A stretch of DNA of 64,000 bases from Homarus americanus (Eukaryota > Arthropoda > Malacostraca > Decapoda > Nephropidae): contig NW_024751841.1 of assembly GCF_018991925.1 (NCBI RefSeq), positions 25,128-89,127 on the forward strand. The letters run 5' to 3'. A program made the translations under genes and the position numbers. A model generated the notes under the pieces. That model did no database searches. It saw nothing but the letters and a program-made list of their open reading frames with translations, and was not told the DNA's origin. Shown piece after piece: positions 11,652 to 24,365 of the stretch. Position 1 is the stretch's first letter, and each line of letters begins with the position of its first letter.

Positions 11652-13290
11652 AAAGTTGACAGGATGGACAATATCTTGTCTGGTAATGGGAACAAACCCA
11701 TTATCTGCCTTAGTGCAGGAGGCAACGATATTGGCCGGTGTAGGAGTGAAGAGCTTTTTGATAAGTTCAAGACAGCTATAGATCGTATTAGGACTAAGGG
11801 AGGGATCCCTATCATATATGGTGTCCTACCTAGAAGGAGAGTTAGCAATGAATGGTTGTCAAGGGCAGTTGGTGTCAACGGCCGTCTTGACGGATATTGC
11901 AAGTCAATATCAGTCCCAGTCATTGACAACTGGGACAACTTCTACGGCAGAAGGGACCTTTATGCTAGGGATGGGGTACACATTGTCTCGGGATTGGGTG
12001 GCAACCCTGGCTGGGTCTCTAGAGGGGGCAGTTCAAAAGATATCGAAGTCTTTAAACTGCTAGGGGAACAACATATAGGCGCGGGGATGGATGAGACTGC
12101 AGTGGGAGTGGGTAAAAAAAGTGAAAGATTACAGGGAAATAGTGTTAGGAATGATGACAAAACTAAATTAGACAGGGAGTTTAAACCTAAACGCGGTAAT
12201 GGGAGGACTCAGAACACGACTAACTTAAATGTCTACTACGCGAATAGTAGAAGTATGAGAAACGAAATGGATGATATTAGGGCCTTGGTATGTACCGAAA
12301 AAATCGACATAATAGCATTCACTGAAACATGGATCAACCTAGACTCACGTGAGTTACAGGTCGAATACCAAATTGCGGATTACAAATTGTTCCATACCGA
12401 TAGGCAGACCAGGAAAGGAGGCTGAGTAGCACTCTATGTCAGGGATAATCTGAAGTGTGAAATAAATAAGGAAATAAAAACTGAACTGAATACAGAAACA
12501 ATTTGGATAGAATTAATCGACGGTAGGAAAAAATTAATCACAGGAGTAATATATAAACCTCCCAATCTTGATAGAGTTAATGAGAGACTTATCTGGGATG
12601 AAATGCGCAGGGCTTCCATACACAACAAAGACTGTATAGTAGGAGACTTTAACCTTGGCCAAATGGATTGGACTGACCTTACAGGTAACTCAGAATCAGA
12701 GGTATTTTGTCGAAACGATCCAGGACTGTTTCCTAAGTCAACATATAACCGAACCCACCCAGGGTAGTAATATACTTGATTTAGTTCTGTTCAACAGAGA
12801 AAACCTCATTAGCATTGTCGAGGTATGGAACGAACTTGCAAACAGCGATCACAAAGAAATTAGATTCCAGTTAGATTTTCAGGGCAGACGTAAGGAAGAT
12901 TCCACTAAAGTACCAGATTTCAGAAGGGCAAACTTTGACAGTTTAAAGAGGCAGCTGAGAGAAGGGATGTCGCGCTTGGGCGTGAACCTGACAGATGACA
13001 CAGACCTGATAATGAGATCTGAGATTGCCGAGTTCCATGACAATTTAAATAATGAGTTACTTAGTGCACAAAGGCAGAACATACCATACAAAAAACTCAG
13101 ATCAGACAAACAATGACCCTAAATGGATAAATAATTATTTAAAGAACATCATTGGCCAAAGGAAGGCTATAGGTAGAAGGATAAATCGTGGCGAAATTTA
13201 CCTCCAGGATTATTATAAGGTATTGGTGAGTAGGGTTAAAACCGAGATAAGGAAAGCCAAGAGGAATAATGAGGTAAGGATAGCTACCTT
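11652..13290 (+). mobile_element. CR1 LINE copy 2 (different subfamily), truncated at both ends and broken
   Basis: It starts within the ORF1 esterase (LSAGGNDIG; ...YARDGVH) and runs into the ORF2 endonuclease (NSRSMRNEMDD, FTETWI, GVIYKPPN, VGDFN, ELANSDHKEI), ending in the linker before the RT (TEIRKAKRNNE). A 1-base shift after DGVH makes the esterase and endonuclease appear as one frame (11664-12425). Comparison with copy 1 shows this is an artefact, because the proper continuation LSRDWVATL lies in the next frame. A TGA at 12423 sits in the GGG-VAV motif and another shift occurs near 12700. There is no RT and no CR1 3' end. Confidence 0.85.
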
Positions 13291-13789
13291 ATATACCTGC
13301 TTTTGTTGTCCACAAAACTGTTTTATCAGAAATTTTCCTATAGGTAGATAAGAAATTAACATTGCAAAGAACATATTTGCCAACTAGACATAATCATGAC
13401 AGCTCTCTCCTCTTGTTCAACCTTAATGCAACCCATGTTGTACTGCTTCCCTCATTATATTTATGTTTTTCAATTCCACTGTAACTTATGTATATGCTTA
13501 TAATATAAATGTAAAAAAAAATAATATAATAACTAAATAAAATAAATAAATATCGAAGTGATATCAGTGGTAACATCCTGATATGTTCTTATTACCACCA
13601 TGCTATGTGTACTATTCCAGATGATACTAAGTGTTACATAATACTTCCTTGAGATAAATGTACTGTATATATCAGGCGCCTACAAGAGTGCTCTGGCTCT
13701 CAACTGGTTCAGCCATGTTTAATATTGTTATTATTATCGACTCTGTATCTGTGTTTCTGGCTAAATAAACTGTTTCAATATCAATATAT
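13291..13789. other. Unannotated AT-rich spacer
   Basis: No gene or known element. An AATAAA-bearing sequence at about 13760-13790 (GGCTAAATAAACTGTTTC) could be the 3' end of an unidentified transcript or retroelement. Confidence 0.4.
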
Positions 13790-14150
13790 CAATAAGCAGG
13801 AGAGTATAGAAAGAGAGAGAGGGAGATGGTAGGGAAGGAGAGAGGGATGGAAGGAGGAAAAAATGAGGGTTGTACTGAAGGAAAGGGGAGATGCGGTAAG
13901 GAAGAATAGGTGATGGAATAGGGTGAAGGAAATAGGGACTGAGTGTTAGAATGAAGGAGGAAGATATTAGAAGATGGATTGAAAAATAAATGAAAAGGGG
14001 ATGGAATGAAAGGAGGAAAGAGGATGGGGGTAAGTAGAAATGGAGTGACATGAAGGTGAAAAAATGGGTGAAAATTTTGAAGGAGGAACAAAGACATGCA
14101 AAAAGGGAAGATAAAGGTAGGAGTAAGAGAAGATTAAGGGGAGAGTGAAA
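13790..14150. repeat. Purine-rich (GGAA/GAGA-like) low-complexity tract
   Basis: About 360 bases, nearly all A and G on the plus strand (GAAAGAGAGAGGGAGATGG and similar). The minus-strand open frames of S, P, L and F are a consequence of this composition. Confidence 0.85.
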
Positions 14151-14410
14151 AACTGGACCTAACCTAACCTAGCCAATCTACCCAAGTCAATTGTAACGTA
14201 ATGCAACCCACAAAAAACCTAAATTATATCAACTTAACCTCACCCACCTGATTCAACATAGTCTAACCTAACCAAATTAATTTAACCTCACTCACCTAAA
14301 TTAACCTAACCTAACTCACCCTAATTAACTTTTCCCAACCCACCCAAATCTAAGTAACCTAACCTACTTGAATTAACTTAACCCAAGCCACTCAACCTAA
14401 ACTAAAGTAA
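14151..14410. repeat. Second degenerate CCTAA-rich interstitial tract
   Basis: Repeated CTAACCTAACC, CTAACTCACC and AACTTAACC variants, like the tract at 6371-6598 and equally drifted. Confidence 0.7.
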
Positions 14411-14744
14411 ATCCTCAAACCCACCAGAATGATGTCATTCTCCTATCGTAACCTTCAACACTTTTTATTTCACTTTTATGAACTTATCGACCTGCCTGTG
14501 GTGTAGAGCAAGTCGACGTTAGCCTTAAAAATGTATCTTTTAATTTTGATAATAACAGCTATTGTAAACTACAGCTATTGTCTTTAGCTTCACAACCTGC
14601 CAGAAATTTATACTCATGTTAGGCCAGCCTTAAAAAGAGATCTTTTATTTTTCAACCTTGATGACTGCAGCTTTTGTGGACGAAAGCTATAATTTTTTTA
14701 ATAACATTCATAAAAAATAATATTTCACCTGGCGGGGGTTATGC
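14411..14744. other. Unannotated spacer
   Basis: No supported gene. A weak two-copy similarity is visible: AGCTATTGT...TTTAGCTTC-type stretches and two GCCTTAAAAA(T/G)... segments (about 14520 and 14630), each followed by ATCTTTTA. Confidence 0.4.
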
Positions 14745-15170
<426 letters not shown>

Positions 15171-15173
15171 TAT

Positions 15174-15275
<102 letters not shown>

Positions 15276-15779
15276 GGTGGTCCAAAACTATATGGTAAAA
15301 AATATAAGTAGTAATATATTGCCTCCACAAGCCTTAAAATTGTCCATTTGGTTCATAGATAAGGTCTGTAAAATTTTATCCATATTCATTAACATTTAGA
15401 GGTCAATCCATTTTGCATATTATACTTGTAGTGTAGGACTGAATTTTCTTGTCCGCATGATACAGTCTTAATATACACAACACATTATATTGGGTATATT
15501 TCAATGTATATAGCCTAGTTGCCTATTTGGAAAGGGCAAAGAGTCAAGTATTGAGTCATAGGGACTGACAATGACAGGTTGAAACAGGAAACACAGACAA
15601 GGGTTACCATTAATCAGATGAAGTTACTTATTTCATTTATATCTCATCAGTTCTACAATTATTTCATTATCAATCTAAATAGTATATTATGCAGGTTTCC
15701 ATCTTGTGTCATGGCATATGAATGGCAGGCAATTATTACCTGTGAGAAATAATTAGACTTAGTTACAGATTTTGTAAGG

Positions 15780-17760
15780 ATGTTGGCAACACTGATCTGG
15801 AAGGAGTTGCTTGAATATTTGCCAGTAGCCCTGCAGGATAATCAGCCACGAGATGATTATAGGGAGTTTCTAGAACTAGCTCTTTTGTTTCTTGGTGGAC
15901 TGCCAAGTAGTAAGGTTTCCTTTCGAGTTCCTGGTCCTACACACCATGCAAGATGGATGGCAAAAGGAATCTATGCTCTCAAAATCTATCTGTTCAAACA
16001 TCAATTCACATTATCAACACGGGAAGAAAACAATATCACACAACTGGCTTTGTTTGTGAGCATAATGTATATGAGATTCTGGCATGAAGCACCAATGGCT
16101 GTTCGAGCTCCATTCAATGATTTGCAGCTAATGAAGGTTTTAAAGGAATATCCTCATGAGAAAGTTGCACACGCAGCACAAGCAGCAATTAGCCGACATC
16201 TCTGGTATCTATCAGAACATCTTATCGGTCTAAGCTTATTTGATGACAGGATCGATACTGAAACCAAGAAGAATATGGTACAAAACTTCCAGTGCCCAAA
16301 GAAACAGGACTTTTCAAGGCGTATTGTCCTATCTGATGAAACTCCTATCAGTAATGTGGCCTCAATTGTTACTGAGCGTACATTAGATATTTTTGATGTT
16401 CTTACACTAGATGGCAAAGAAAGAGCACAACTGTTCTTGAGTAAGGATCCCAAAACATGGAAAGACGATGAAGTGTTTATCACAATGAGAGATCGTGCGA
16501 TAAATATGAAGGTGGTGAATGACAGCGCAGAGAAGGTAGAAGCACATGGAATAGGTGGATCAGTATTAAAATGGATTAGGTCATGGTTAACTGGTAGGAA
16601 ACAAAGAGTCAGCATAAATGGATTAAAGTCAGACTGGGGTGCGGTCAAAAGCGGAGTTCCCCAGGGATCTGTATTAGGCCCTCTGCTGTTTGTTATATTC
16701 ATTAATGATCTTGATTTAGGCATAACTAGTATTTGCAGATGATACCAAAATGGGAAGTGATAAATTCAGACAGTGACTTTGAACACCTTCAAAAAGATCT
16801 AGATACCTTACATGAGTGGTCAGTAGACTGGCAAGTAAATTTTAATATGAAATAAATGCAAGGTACTACAGATAGGGAAGACGAATACAAACGTTAAGTA
16901 TAAACTAGGTAACACGGAAATAAAAAACTCAGTTTGTGAAAAAGATCTAGGTGTATTTGTTAGCAACGACTTGAAACCTAGAAAACAATGTATTAGCGTT
17001 CGCAACAAGGCAAACAGGATTCTTGGGTTCATATCTAGGTCTGTGAGTAACAGAACTGCTGACGTTATCTTGAAACTTTACCTAGCATTAGTGAGACCAC
17101 ACATGGATTATGCGGTTCAGTTCTGGTGTCCTTATTATAGAATGGACATAGATTCTTTGGAAAGAGTACAAAGAAGAATGACAAAAATGATCCATAATAT
17201 TAGAAACCTTCCATATGAAGAAAGACTGAAAAGCTTAGGCTTACATTCATTAGAGAGGCGTAGAGTTAGGGGAGATATGATAGAGGTGTACAAATTGGTG
17301 AAATTAAGGATTAGCTAAGAATTGAAATGGAAGATGTTCTGAGAGCTCAGTAATAACAAGAAATAACTAGAACAAATGGCTTTAAATTAGATAAATTCCG
17401 AACCAGAAAAGGATATAGGCAAGCACTGGTTTAGTAATATTTAGAGTTGTGGATATGTGGAATAGGCTACCGAGTGCTATAGTAGGATCAGGGGGCACTG
17501 AGGAGCTTCAGGCGTGGATAGGCACATGGAGGTGCTGGGATTGGTGTGAAAGGGATCTGCCCTGTATGGGCCAGTCAGCCTCACCATTATCCCACTTTCT
17601 TATCATTCTTATGTTCTTATGTTGTATACTCATAGAGCGTTATAATGAGTCTATAACGCAAAATGAGGACCAAAAGCAGTACCTTTTACAGGTTGTTGCA
17701 GCTCATCGCAAGAAGTTACCAACGGCAAGCAAAGCTGCTATGATGAAGGGATACAAATAA
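15780..17760 (+). pseudogene. Transposase-like protein of element A (C-terminal part), split by a CR1 insertion
   Basis: Starts at an ATG (15780). The first segment (to about 16532, 250 residues) has a [20 protein letters not shown] block followed by [19 protein letters not shown] and an alanine-rich [17 protein letters not shown]. These align in order and spacing with GPVSHSRWLTTALRFC, LRLIVQFIVSVYLPNWF and the later SWYAHPEAVL region of the element B protein. It then reads into CR1 sequence ([11 protein letters not shown]), so the apparent C-terminal RT is a fusion artefact. After the CR1 the frame resumes at 17638 and ends ...QKQYLLQVVAAHRKKLP and MMKGYK. Without the insert the text reads NDSAER, a position corresponding to the SIERCV of element B and possibly the catalytic Glu. 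The N-terminal domain is missing, so this copy was non-autonomous or already deleted. Confidence 0.7.
16533..17621 (+). mobile_element. CR1 LINE copy 3, 5'-truncated, inside element A
   Basis: It begins within the RT palm ([19 protein letters not shown]), includes [14 protein letters not shown], then a deletion of about 12 bases just before the FADD box, many indels, the C-terminal domain (LERVQRRMTKMI at 17155-17195) and the tail ending TTCTTATGTTCTTATG. It sits in the coding region of element A; AGAG on both sides may be the target duplication. Confidence 0.88.
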
Positions 17761-18035
17761 AGAATGTGTATTGGTGTTCTAGAGTTATTTAGTTTGTAAT
17801 TTGTAAAACTTATAATTGTATTTTGCTGAATAAAGACAATGTGTTTATAATGTGTTTATCTAGCCCCGAAAAATCCTTATTACGTACTAAATGGAAAAAA
17901 AGAGGACATTGGATTGACCTCTAAATATGCTTTAAATGATCCAATTTTTTTCTGGGATGCATTTTGTACCTAATGGACAAAAATAAACCTTGTGGAGAAA
18001 ACGTATACAAATATGTGATATTTTGGACCACCCTA

Positions 18036-18239
<204 letters not shown>

Positions 18240-19086
18240 CAGGTCAGGGTTGGAAAAAATCATGATTTTTTTTGAATAAAAAAATCGATTTATTTGATTT
18301 AAATTGGATTTTTTTTTATTTATATCGATTTTTTCTTTTTTTACTAATTGCATTAAAATAGTATTTTTAAACCATAAAAACAGTATTTTTCATCCAAAGC
18401 TTATTCAGGATAATAAACAGAAAATTGGCATTAAGATATTTATGCAGTAGATGTACCAATAGAATTTAACACAATAATATTCTTTTTGTAAAATAAAAGA
18501 AAACTGGTAACATATCTTACATTTGAGTGCACAAATGCAAACGTAATAATGAAATTTAACATAAATGCTCTTATATAATTACAGTGTTTCAAAAATTAAT
18601 AACTTAACTTCTTCAAGTCAACAGAATAATATTCTCATTTTGTAAAAAAAATAATACTGGTAACAAGTTTATTTTCTTACATTTGTAGGATTATAGTTTA
18701 TTAAGAATTACCGGGAATAACTTCAATTCAACACAATATTCTCATTCTGTAAACAACAAAAATAGTTCAAAACATTTAAATTAGCTTAGTTGAACATTGA
18801 AATGCTTATGTACTGTGACAAGTTTAGATGCCTTTTCCTGTCCTAGGCGATTTCTTACCTTTGAGTGTACAAATCCATATGTGGAAAAAATTCTCTCAAC
18901 CCCTGCTCATGATGCAACAGCTGTAAGTAATTGCCTAGGGACATCCATTACATTTTCTGAAATATCATTGGCAAAATACTGCCACCAAGCAAGGGGTGAG
19001 AGAGATTTGACAACATCTTTACCAAAATAGACCTCTTTAAATGGTGCACTTCTTCCATGGAAGGACATTAATGTTGAAAGGAAATG
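18240..19086 (-). pseudogene. hAT transposase C-terminal part and 3' end, minus strand
   Basis: From about 19080 down to 18790 the minus strand reads LQHFLSTLMSF, then SPLAWWQYF, PRQLLTAVAS, a stop, and AGVERIFSTYGFVHSKVRNR. This is the hAT C-terminal dimerisation domain (WW...; ERxFS; RNRL). One stop codon replaces the residue before AGVERIFS (normally Cys). The 3' non-coding end extends to about 18240 and is A/T-homopolymer rich. The 5' part of the gene lies at 21392-21892 on the other side of CR1 copy 4. Confidence 0.85.
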
Positions 19087-21391
19087 TTGAAGAGACTCGC
19101 AGAGATATCACAGTAGGGGAAGAACTAGGTAACAGTGATCACAGAGAAATCAGGTTCACCCTAAATTGGGAAACAAAAAACAATGACAATATGGTCAGTC
19201 CCAAACTTTCGGTTGGCGGCTTATCAGGGGTTAAGAAGGTACCTAGGTGAGGTCACCTGGGAACAGTCACGTCAGTCCCCAGTAGGAAATGGTGAGGTCA
19301 TAGATGACACAACAATTGATCATGACTATAATATATTCACTAGTATACTACATAAAGCACAAGAACAAAATATACCATTCAGAAAAATTTGATCAAATAA
19401 GAATGAGCCAAGGTGGATGACCAGAAAACTTAAACATGACATAGGAATAAAGAAAGAAATTTATAAGAAATTAAAAAGAGGGGAGGAGCAGCTCAGAAAT
19501 AGGTATAATGAACTATCTAGGAATGTTAAGAAAACTGTAAGGAAAGCAAAGAGAGACTATGAAATCAAAATAGCAAGTGAATCCAAGGCGAATCCCAAGG
19601 GATTTTTCCAGGTATATAGAACAAAAGTCAAGGACAAAGTTGGGCCTTTAAAGTCAGGAAGGGGAGAAGTGATAAATGGCAGTGAAGAAATAAGCAAAGC
19701 ATTGAACAGCTACTTCTTGTCAGTTTTCACAGAAGAAATTCGCTAGGAAATTCCAGAGGTGGAACTGAGATTTAGGGGAAAGGAAGAAGAGAAATTAAAG
19801 AATATCACTATCAGAAAAGAGGATGTTCTTAAGAGGATAAATAAACTATAGAAGACAAAATCCCCAGGGCCGGATGAAATTTTCCCTCAAGTCTTGAAAG
19901 AGTGTAGGGAACAGAATAGCGGACCCCTCCTAAATTTATTTACAAAATCATTAGACACCGGAGTTGTGCCAGATTTGTAGAAACAGGCAAATGTAGTACC
20001 CATATTCAAAAAGGGAGACAGAACATCAGCGTCAAATTACCGGCCGATCAGTTTGACGTCAGTAGTGGGGAAATTTCTTGAATCAATTATAGCAGATAGC
20101 AACCTATCGCATCTAGAGAAAAGCAAATTAATCTACGACTCTCAACATGGGTTTACAAAGGGAAAAGCTTATCTAACAAATCTCCTGACGTTTTTTAGGA
20201 AAGTCTTCGAGGTAGTAGATAATGACGAAAATTACGATGTTATTTACTTAGACTTTAGCAAAGCATTTGACAAAGTACCGCATCAGAGGCTTCTGAGAAA
20301 AATTAAGGCTCATGGTATCGAGGGGAAAGTTTTAAATTGGATAAAATCATGGCTCACCGATAGAACGCAGAGGGTCAGCGTAGATGGTGTTAAATCTGAG
20401 TGGGGCCGTGTAACCAGTGGGGTTCTCCAGGGGTCAGTACTAGGCCCACTCTTGTTCATAATCTACATAAACGATCTAGATACTGGAATCAGCAGTGACA
20501 TAAGCAAGTTTGTGGATGACACCAAAATAGGGCGGCAGATTAATTCAGGGCAGGATGCAAATGCATTACAGGAGGATCTAAATAAACTGCAGGGTTGGTC
20601 TGAAAAATGGCAAATGAAATTCAACACCAGCAAGTGCAGCGTACTTAATATTGGAAGAACACATACTGACAATGTATACAGCCTTAACAACATCAACCTA
20701 GAGAAGTCGACTTGTAAAAGAGACCTAGGGGTACTTGTAAGCCCGGACCCACGGCCTAGAAAACAGTGCGTTAATGTTCGAAATAAGGCAAACAGAGTAT
20801 TGGGTTTTATATCTAGAAGTGTAAGTAATAAGAGTGCAGAGGTCTTATTGCAACTATATCTTGCGCTAGTCAGGTCGCACCTCGATTATGCGGTTCAGTT
20901 CTGGTGCCCTTATTGTAGAATGGATATCGATTCACTAGAGTCGGTGCAGCGAAGAATGACGAAAATGATTCCGGGACTTAGAAACCTTCCATATCAGGAT
21001 AGGTTAAAGAAACTTAATTTGCATTCCCTAGAAAGACGAAGAGTGCGGGGAGATATGATAGAAGTATTTAAGTGGGTGAAAGGAATCAATAAAGGGGATA
21101 TAGATGAAGTTCTTATAATATCCGAGCAGGATAGGACTCGGAGCAACGGATTTAGGTTGGATAAGTTTAGGTTTAGGAGGGAGATAGGAAGGAACTGGTT
21201 CACAGATTGGGTGGTGGACGAGTGGATCAAGCTTAGCAACTTTGTAGTAAGTGGTAGTAACTCTGGAAAGTTTCAAAAGGAGGGTAGATAGATTCATGGA
21301 TGATAGAGAGTGGTAGTAACTCTCGACAGGAGCTGCCATGCACAGGCCAACCGGCCTATTGCAGGCTCCTTATTTTCTTATGTTCTTATGT
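19087..21391 (+). mobile_element. CR1 LINE copy 4, 5'-truncated, inserted in a hAT element
   Basis: The insert begins in the last endonuclease motif (ELGNSDHREIRF) and runs through the RT and C-terminal domain to the CR1 tail TTTTCTTATGTTCTTATG. The 3' UTR hairpin is AGGCC-AACC-GGCCT (21344-21357). Both flanks are pieces of one minus-strand hAT transposase, so the CR1 is the younger element. Confidence 0.9.
19417..21291 (+). pseudogene. CR1 copy 4 reverse transcriptase region, three in-frame stops
   Basis: A single frame is interrupted by TAG codons at about 19744, 19849 and 19978, and is then open from 20053 to 21291. The stop at 19978 replaces the Trp expected before KQANVVPIFKKG (TGG to TAG). 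RT motifs: [61 protein letters not shown] (Leu where Pro is usual) and FVDDTK at the active site (FADD elsewhere). The C-terminal domain includes LESVQRRMTKMIPGLRNLP. Non-functional. Confidence 0.88.
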
Positions 21392-21892
21392 ACAGATATA
21401 CTGTTCTGCAATGTCTCGCTGCTGAGGAGTCCGATGTCTGCCCTGATCCCTTGGATTTATCACATTAGCTAGGAAATGGGCAGGTGTCAATGCTACTTTG
21501 ATTCTTTTTTCAAAATTATCCATATCCTTCTTATCTGTTAAATACTCCTTAATATCAGTTTTCAGTTTTACCCAGATTTCTACAGCATCACTTAATAGGG
21601 CATGTTCTCTTTGGACACAGTCCAATGCCACAGCAATAGGCTTAAGTCTCTCTAAATAGTCTTCTGCAGTTCTTTTTAATGTCTTATCATTAACTTTCCT
21701 TTCAATTTTCGTGTCAATGTCTTCACTATATTCTTTGCACACTTTGACAAGCGTCTCCCAGTTCTTTAAATAAAATTCAATAGAATCTGTCACCGCGTAC
21801 CATCGTGTGTCTGATGGCATTACTAGCATTGTTCCTCCTGCTCTTCCATACAAAGATCCTGGGATGTGATGATTTCTGAACTTCAATAGTAT
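21392..21892 (-). pseudogene. hAT transposase central part, minus strand
   Basis: The frame 21386-21886 reads LKFRNHHIPGSLYGRAGGTM, then LVMPSDTRWYAVTDSIEFYL, ...ALDCVQREHALLSDAVEIW and ALTPAHFLANVINPRDQG. This order is typical of the RNase H-like core and insertion domain of hAT transposases of the BED/DUF type. It stops at CR1 copy 4, with the C-terminal part at 18240-19086. The N-terminal end is cut at about 21893 by the next CR1. Confidence 0.82.
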
Positions 21893-23656
21893 TTATTAAG
21901 AACATAATGACATAAGAATGGAGGAAACTGCACCGGGCCTATTGGCCCATACTGGGCAGTCCCGTTTACACCCAACCCCTATTGCTCATATAAGCATCCA
22001 ACCTATGTTTGAAGATATTCAGCGTATTCGAGTTAATGATGATATTTGGTAACTTGTTCCAATCATACACTACTCTGTTTCCAAACCAGTGTTTACCTAT
22101 TTCGGCCTAAATCTAAATTTGTCTAATTTAAAACCATTGTTACGAGTTCGCTCCTGGTTGGATAGTTTGAGTAACTTTGTAATGTTCCCTTTGTTTAGCC
22201 CTGACTTCCATTTATACACCTCTATCAGGTCGCCCCTCGCTCTACGTCTCTCGAGGGAGTGCAAATTAAGATGCTTTAACCTGTCTCTATACTCAAGGTT
22301 CCTAATGCCCGGGATTAGTCTTGTCATTCTCCTCTAAATTCTTTCCAAGGATTCTATATCCATTCTGTAATATGGTGACTAGAACCGAACTACGTAATCC
22401 AGGTGTGGTCTCACAAGCGCAAGATACAGTTTTAGGATGACCTCGCTAGTCTTGTAACTAACACTCCTTTGTATGAACCCAAGTACTTTATTAGCCTTGT
22501 TACTAGCAAAAACACATTGTTTACTTGGCTTAAGGTTCCTACTTATCATTACTCCTAAATCTCTCTCGCAGTCGGATTTCTCTATGGCATCGTTGTTCAT
22601 CTGGTATCTGGTTTCCCTGTTTACATCTCCTATACTGAGTACTTTACATTTGTCCACGTTGAATTTCATCTGCCATTTTTCAGACCATTCGAAAAATTTG
22701 TTTAGATCTTCCTGTAGTTTTGCGGAGCCCTCATCAGATTTAATAACACGTCCTTTTTTAGTGTTATCAGCAAATTTACTTATGTTGCTCTCTATGCCGA
22801 TATCTATGTCGTTTATGTATATAATAAATAATAAGGGTCCAGATACTGAGCCTTGGGGAACTCCACTAGTGACGTTGCTCCAATGGGACTTAGTGCCGTT
22901 AATGCTCACTCGCTGTTTCCTGACCTGTAACCACCCCCTAATCAATGTAAGGATATTACCTTTGATGCCATGTGCTTCTACCTTTCTAATTAGTCTTTCG
23001 TGGGGGACTCTGTCGACGGCTTTGCTAAAATCGAGATATACCACATCATAATTGTGCCCCTCGTCCACCGATTTGAACACTGATGAAAAGAATGTTAATA
23101 GATTAGTTAGACATGAACGCCCGCTTGTGAAGCCATGTTGGGCATCATTGATCAACTTGTGCTTCTGCAGGTGGTTTCGAATAGAGTTTGAAATGATTGA
23201 TTCTAGTAATTTGCCTACTATTGATGTTAGGCTGATTGGGCGGTAGTTAGAGGATAGTGATCTATCCCCCTTCTTGAAAATCGGTATTACATTAGCTATC
23301 CTCCAGGATTCTGGAACTACACATGTTTTTAAGGACATGTTAAACAGCTTTGCTAAGGGCATACTAAGCTCTTCCTTACATTCCTTTAATACTCTGGCAA
23401 ATATCTCATCTGGACCAGGTGACTTATTAGGCTTTAGTTTGTCTATTTGCTTGCTAACATCGTTACTAGTCACTACTATCTCGCTTAATTTGTTTTCTTC
23501 ACTATCTCTGAATAGAGTCGGTGCCTCGGGTATCATGTTTAAATTTTCGGTGGTAAAAACTGTTGAAAAATATTTATTCAAATTATTCAAATTAATGTTA
23601 CTACATTTCAAGTATAACATATAATATCTAAATTTTAACTGCTTCAGTGTCCACAT
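21893..23656 (-). mobile_element. CR1 LINE copy 5, minus strand, 5'-truncated, RT active site mutated
   Basis: The RT frame 23656-22379 shows [61 protein letters not shown] and FADNTK. The second catalytic Asp of the FADD box is Asn, so the enzyme would be dead even without its frameshift near 22370. The C-terminal domain follows in another frame (22327-22097: TRLIPGIRNLEYRDRLK). The 3' end at about 21895 has TTCTTATG-like octamers and a hairpin GGGCC-AATA-GGCCC (21948-21935). The 5' truncation lies near 23590-23656. Confidence 0.9.
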
Positions 23657-24365
23657 AACGAATCATTCGAAGTTCATATGCCGACCAGTAATTTATTCAG
23701 TGGTTCTTATTCCGACACTCGTAACAAATGTTATACAAATGTTCAATATCGTTAGTGAGTTTGGTCTCAAAGAACCCAAGTATATCAAATTTGTGGGCAA
23801 TAGAAGATATACAATGATCTAAATCGGTATGTAGATGAAGGGGAATACTGCTGATGTTATGGCTAATTAAGGAAAAGGAATAAAGTAGAAGAAGACTAGA
23901 ACTAAACTCGGGAGAGTCAGGAAGGTAATAGGTGCAATTGGGTTGGTGTAACCCAGTGAGTTTTGTAGAAAGGCATCAGGATCAATATGAGGAGTATTGT
24001 GTCGACACCATGGGTGAACGGGGTGTAACACATACGATCTAGTACATCTAAGGAAATGACATGATCATTGTAGGAACATTGATACTGATTGAGGAACAGA
24101 AAAAACTCAGGGTCACTGAGGTGTGATAAAGGATTGTCAAAGAAATTTATAATTGTGTGGGGGTGGGTAGCACACAAGAGCTACAACCAACAGAATTAAG
24201 ATGACCGGTACTGTTGAGGGTGATTCCCAGACTGAGTGGTAGGTGCGCCTGTCTCTTGGTTTTGAGGGTTGCTGGTTGCTGGTTTTCACCAGCTCTCTCT
24301 AATATGTCACTAAAAAACAGGTGTAGTACCATAATCCTAGAGGATAGCGAATGCGATATCGATTC
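23657..24365. other. Unannotated spacer between inverted CR1 copies
   Basis: About 700 bases without a recognisable gene or element. Short minus-strand frames (23917-24177 and 24147-24386) have no known motif. Confidence 0.5.

Noticed and set aside
15780..16742. A 320-residue fusion of an unknown domain with a reverse transcriptase
   Set aside because: The RT part is a CR1 inserted into element A; the original frame resumes after it at 17638.
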